From contig NZ_VLXZ01000005.1 in NCBI RefSeq assembly GCF_007293315.1, positions 186,001-250,000 on the forward strand: a stretch of DNA of 64,000 nucleotides, read 5' to 3'. The number at the start of each line of letters is the position of its first letter. The stretch's first letter is position 1. Source of the DNA: Alkalicoccobacillus porphyridii (GTDB taxonomy: Bacteria > Bacillota > Bacilli > Bacillales > Bacillaceae_D). A program made the position numbers and the translations under genes. Shown one piece after another: positions 63,837 through 64,000 of the stretch. A model generated the notes under the pieces. It worked only from the letters and a program-made list of their open reading frames with translations. It ran no database searches and was not told where the DNA came from.

Positions 63837-64000
63837 TTCAGAACACACCCCTTTGTCAAAAAATTGTTCCGCTTGTTTCTAGCTTCACCTTTTTGAGTCA
63901 GAACATGATAAGGAAATATTACTAAATCATCCAACTTGACAAACCAATATTGTACAATTTCCAAATTTTCTCGGGCTTTTCTTTTTATGATACGGCTTTC

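Noticed and set aside
63776-63964. Minus-strand ORF at the window edge
   Set aside because: It overlaps yqzL in another frame, does not match the expected Era C-terminus, and shows no family motif.

Overview
The window reads as a chromosomal segment of an endospore-forming Bacillaceae. The gene order matches the Bacillus subtilis era-recO-glyQS-ccpN-dnaG-sigA-trmK-ispH-cshB-nfo-zur-ispG-sodA-pbpA-gluP-glcK neighbourhood, and it carries SpoVAF, a T-box, a TPP riboswitch and L33 without zinc-binding cysteines. Several exported or membrane proteins are strikingly acidic (cytochrome c550 linker, the YqzC-like protein, the 3.4-3.9 kb protein). That fits an alkaliphilic or halotolerant bacillus, but this is an inference and the species cannot be named from the sequence.

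Layout. 0-2.3 kb: the start of a phosphatidylglycerophosphatase-A-like gene, then a yjcH-yjcG-yjcF-like cluster. 2.3-7.8 kb: a DUF1385 membrane protein fused in frame to a YqgV-type thiamine-binding domain, an acidic membrane-anchored protein, and a TPP-riboswitch-controlled thiE-thiS-thiG-thiO-thiD operon. 7.8-16 kb: a lipoprotein, aspartate ammonia-lyase, glucokinase with YqgQ, a membrane protein, YueI, SpoVAF and the rhomboid protease GluP. 16-19 kb: a minus-strand run of rpmG, yqgN, DUF92, a ThiF/MoeB E1-like enzyme and a small membrane protein. 19-23.2 kb: a three-gene operon of DUF4912, a GH57 branching-enzyme/GT4 fusion and a beta-rich protein, probably for an alpha-glucan. 23.4-31 kb: YqzC-like cell-wall protein, citrate transporter with a cre site, class B PBP, a 6S RNA, an MFS protein and SodA. 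30.7-32.9 kb: a 41-bp tandem repeat array, a frameshifted NERD-domain gene and five tRNA genes. 33-40 kb: Na/Pi cotransporter, DUF1189, NfeD, DUF1002, MFS, YqfZ and IspG. 40-49 kb: YqfX, YqfW with a short zinc-ribbon ORF, Zur with ZnuC-ZnuB, a lytic transglycosylase, a histidine kinase, YqfT, Nfo and CshB. 49-64 kb: YqfQ, CarD, IspH, YqfO-TrmK, cytochrome c550, SigA, DnaG, YqxD, PpsR, CcpN, GlyS-GlyQ behind a glycine T-box, RecO and YqzL.

The window is mainly core metabolism and information processing: thiamine and isoprenoid (IspG plus IspH) synthesis, replication and transcription (DnaG, SigA, 6S RNA, CarD), glycine charging, DNA repair, zinc homeostasis, cell-wall synthesis and gluconeogenic control (CcpN, PpsR). 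The least explained parts are the 41-bp minisatellite, the DUF4912/GH57-GT4 operon, the DUF1385-YqgV fusion, and three genes whose reading frames or start codons are irregular (NERD, ccpN and the 16.1-kb small gene).
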